From Bremia lactucae (taxonomy: Eukaryota; Oomycota; Peronosporomycetes; Peronosporales; Peronosporaceae), in assembly GCF_004359215.1 (NCBI RefSeq), contig NC_090624.1, forward strand, positions 2,884,878 through 2,915,376: 30,499 bases of DNA, written 5' to 3'. Position numbers and translations under genes: made by a program. The notes beneath the pieces are model-generated. The model had not been told where the DNA came from. It did no database searches and saw nothing but the letters and a program-made list of their open reading frames with translations. Every line of letters begins with the position of its first letter. The stretch's first letter is position 1. This document shows positions 28,301-30,499 of the stretch, in pieces.

Positions 28301-28957
28301 AATCAAGGACGAGACAGCGTTCCACACTGTCAAAGTCCAGAAACTTCATACCTTAGTTCAACGAGTTTTAGGAACAGTGACACGAGCCCTAGTCGCCAAG
28401 CGAACAGTGATTGTATCACCTTTCATGGGCTTTAAGCGCCTCAATGTATTGTTGATTTCCTTTAAGGGAAGACGTCACACATTATTGCAAGACGCTCCTG
28501 AGTCAACCAGAATTCACCACGACTTATCAAAGTTTTTCACAGTCGCCTGAGCGACTAACAAGCCGGGCTTGTACTCACCCCTCCGTGCAATTACGCACCG
28601 AGCTGATTGGGCTAGGTCCTGTTTACTCTCACCTGCTAGAGGTTTGACAGAGCCTAGCTCTTTCCCAGTACGGCGCCTCACACCTACTGGGTATCGACGT
28701 TTTTTCGCACCGTGCCATATTTCTGGTATATGTAGGAATTGGTGCTCTTTCCAGCTTTACGCGTACTGCGTAGGGGACAGGCTGGACGTTAATGTTTCGT
28801 AATTCCACACATATAACATCTACGGATATTCCTATGCTGTTCTACAGCTTGAAATAGTCTCCTCAACCAGGCTTAGATCCATGGGTTTCGGTCTATTAGA
28901 CGATATTCACGTGGTCGAAGAGCTTGTTCGGTAAACTGGCGTGCTAATACGAGCAGG
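28301..28957 (-). pseudogene. gag: Gag end and protease of element D2
   Basis: The protease active site ILVDSGASCNN is encoded at about 28512-28480. To the right the DNA aligns with D1 Gag C-terminal sequence (D1 16480-16760; D2 28680-28957), in broken frames. At about 28957 the match to D1 ends and RT sequence of element E begins, so most of Gag, the PBS and the 5' LTR are missing. Confidence 0.7.
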
Positions 28958-29830
28958 CACGCCATATGTACCCACGATGTAGCCCAGCGAAGGTATTTCA
29001 GGGACCCCAATGACGCACAATAGCACGTCAACTTGCAAAAGTCATGCGACTCTATTGCGCTCAGCCCGTCCTCGGCCCTACTATGCACGAATACATCGTC
29101 AAAGTAATGAGGCGCGTAGGCACGGTGCTGACGCATCACGTGAGCCATTGCTCAATTAAATGTCGCTGGTGCGTTTTTCAAACCTTGGGGCATCCCAAGC
29201 CACTCCCAAAGCATACCGCTTAGGGTGCTTGCTGCCTTTTTGGCTACATCGGACTTTCTCATGAGCACCTGATAGTAGCCATCCTTTAAATTTAACGCGA
29301 AAAGTTTGTTGACTTTCCCATGGAGTTCAAAAAAAAACATCTTTCCGCGGGAATGACGTTTGAGCCGGTATGGTCGCCGTGTTCATCTTGTTGTATGCGT
29401 GAACCCTACGCCATCCACCTGTCGCTTTACGCACACAGAAGGTCGGGCTGCAGCGAGGCGACTTGCTCTCACGTACATGTCCCGCCTTGGCTCGCTTGTC
29501 GAAGAACTCATCGATATAATCGAATTGTTCTTTCGGCAACGGCCATTGCCTGGTCACACAATACTTGGTGCCAGGTTCGACGTCTTTTTCGTGTTCGATG
29601 CCCCTATCTGCTGGTAGGCGTCTCGACACTTCTTCTGGAAACACATCACGATGTTTCCACAGAACCTCAAAGAACGGACTGTCTCTCAAGGCATCCCAGC
29701 CTTGAGCAGCGTACCGTTTCTTTTTGTCCGTTTCTAGGACGCTCTCGTCCACTGTGGACGACGAGCAACAGTCCACCCAGTTCTCTTCTGGAACTGGTGC
29801 GACTATAAACGTAAATCTTTCCTTCCTTTA
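28958..29830 (-). pseudogene. pol: Reverse transcriptase of element E
   Basis: The best preserved RT in the window. From right: IVAPVPEENWVDCCSSST, DESVLETDKKKRYAAQGWDA, the RRLPADRGIEHEKDVEPGTK region, TRQWPLPKEQ, HVRESKSPRCSPTFCVRKAT, GGWRRVHAYNKMNTATIPAQ; frameshift near 29330; LFALNLKDGYYQVLMRKSDV with the first catalytic Asp, MLWEWLGMPQGLKNAPAT, a stop, and YFDD intact (about 29082-29071). After EIPSLGYIVGTYGV it is cut at 28957 and joined to D2 Gag. Frame breaks: about 29812, 29330, 29150, 29030. Confidence 0.85.
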
Positions 29831-29849
29831 ATTCGGCAAGGAACAGATC

Positions 29850-30499
29850 CCACGACATCTCCGGGAGATTTACTATCTCCTCGGCAGATTTACTATCCTT
29901 TCGGCAGATTTAAAGACTTGCCGGAGCACCTCAACTGAGGATGCCTCCGCAATTTCGTCTTTGACGGCCTCGAACACCTCGTTCGAAGGCCCGTCCTCTT
30001 TATTAGAGGCCGATCCAAAGGTCACTCGTTTAGACGTGCCTTTGATCGTCCTAATCTGTCGGGTACTCGTTCTTCGAGTCACCACGACCTTTTTCTGGGA
30101 AGCGGGTGCCGTTGCACTCCTGGCTAACGCACCCCTTCCAACCGCACCAGGCTCTTGGCACTGTGCCGGTTTATGCGACGCATGACTTCTTGTCAGCTCG
30201 CCGTCTACTGCCACAGGCTCTCGGCTCTGTGCAGGACATTCGGACGCATGACTACTTGTCATCGTCCTATTCACTACCTCAGTCTCCACGAGCTGGGTAG
30301 GAATTGGTGACGTTTGACATCCCGTCAACGCACCCTCAACTGTGTTCGACACGACATCAGTTGCATAGGCCTCTCGCAGGAGCACATCCTTTCCGGTGTC
30401 CTGCGTAGAGTTCGCAACTGTGCGTGTACGCCAGTCTATCCATGGTTGGTACTTTGCCAACCATGGCATGCCTAGGATGAGGTCATACGGACTCTCCAT
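29850..30499 (-). pseudogene. pol: Protease end and protease-RT linker of element E (partial)
   Basis: Enters from the right edge with DLILGMPWLAKYQPWIDWRT, the distal half of a Ty3 protease (ILG motif and WL-KY-PWIDW). It then runs as an open, low-complexity, charged linker with a duplicated 22-residue unit (SHASECPAQSREPVAV, SHASHKPAQCQEPGAV), then KRVTFGSASNKEDGPSNEVF and a helix-rich end. A stop at 29873 follows a short duplication of AGATTTACTATC (29867 and 29886) that probably created the frame break. The DNA of the PWL region carries a 10-bp-stem hairpin at 30440-30466. Confidence 0.8.
30177..30308 (-). repeat. 66-bp tandem duplication in element E linker
   Basis: GACGCATGACTNCTTGTCA occurs at 30177 and 30243, a spacing of 66 bp or 22 codons. 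It keeps the frame. The two units differ at many bases, so the duplication is old. Confidence 0.6.

Noticed and set aside
1..30499. tRNA or rRNA genes
   Set aside because: None recognised on either strand by eye; cloverleaf search could not be run.

Overview
The window looks like oomycete nuclear DNA (a Phytophthora or downy-mildew type genome). It holds one intronless host gene in a bed of decayed, nested and rearranged Ty3/Gypsy LTR retrotransposons. The oomycete call rests on the host gene, whose START-like plus FYVE-like architecture is a family expanded in oomycetes, and on the style of the Gypsy Pol (motifs such as TRQWPLPKEQ and HVRES.SPHSSPTFCVRKATGGWR). A run of exactly 100 N at 6158-6257 is a scaffold gap, so the left 6.2 kb and the rest may not be contiguous in the genome.

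Layout. 1-4090: element A (+), a scrambled Gypsy copy (RT stub, gag, integrase, chromodomain, 3' region, polypurine tract, LTR start). 4201-6157: element G (-), RNase H and integrase of another lineage, with an opposing ORF at its 3' side. 6260-7480: the only intact gene, START/FYVE-like, on the minus strand. 7939-8084 and 24226-24565: two halves of one LTR of family D (copy D2), split by a 16.1-kb insertion. 8085-15335: element B (+), the most complete copy, with 5' LTR, PBS, gag, protease, RT, RNase H, integrase, chromodomain, an antisense 3' ORF, PPT and a truncated LTR. 15340-17965: D1 (-), the 5' half of a D element (LTR, PBS, gag, protease, repeat-bearing linker). 18600-21010: F (-), the 3' half of a D-like element. 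21011-21250: inverted gag scrap. 21270-24225: element C (+), pol with large deletions, then PPT and LTR. 24226-28957: D2 (-), gag to 3' LTR. 28957-30499: E (-), protease to RT, running off the right edge.

No element can be autonomous: every pol carries stops, frameshifts or lost catalytic residues. Two properties stand out. First, an extra ORF lies between the end of Pol and the 3' LTR, on the strand opposite to pol, in several copies of at least two families, with its ATG about 95-160 bp inside the LTR. Second, the retroelement DNA, mainly in the A/B/C/E group, is densely packed with perfect short hairpins (stems 8-11 bp, loops 2-11 nt), far above chance, whereas the host gene showed none on reading.

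All assignments come from reading the translation and comparing copies inside the window; no database search was possible.
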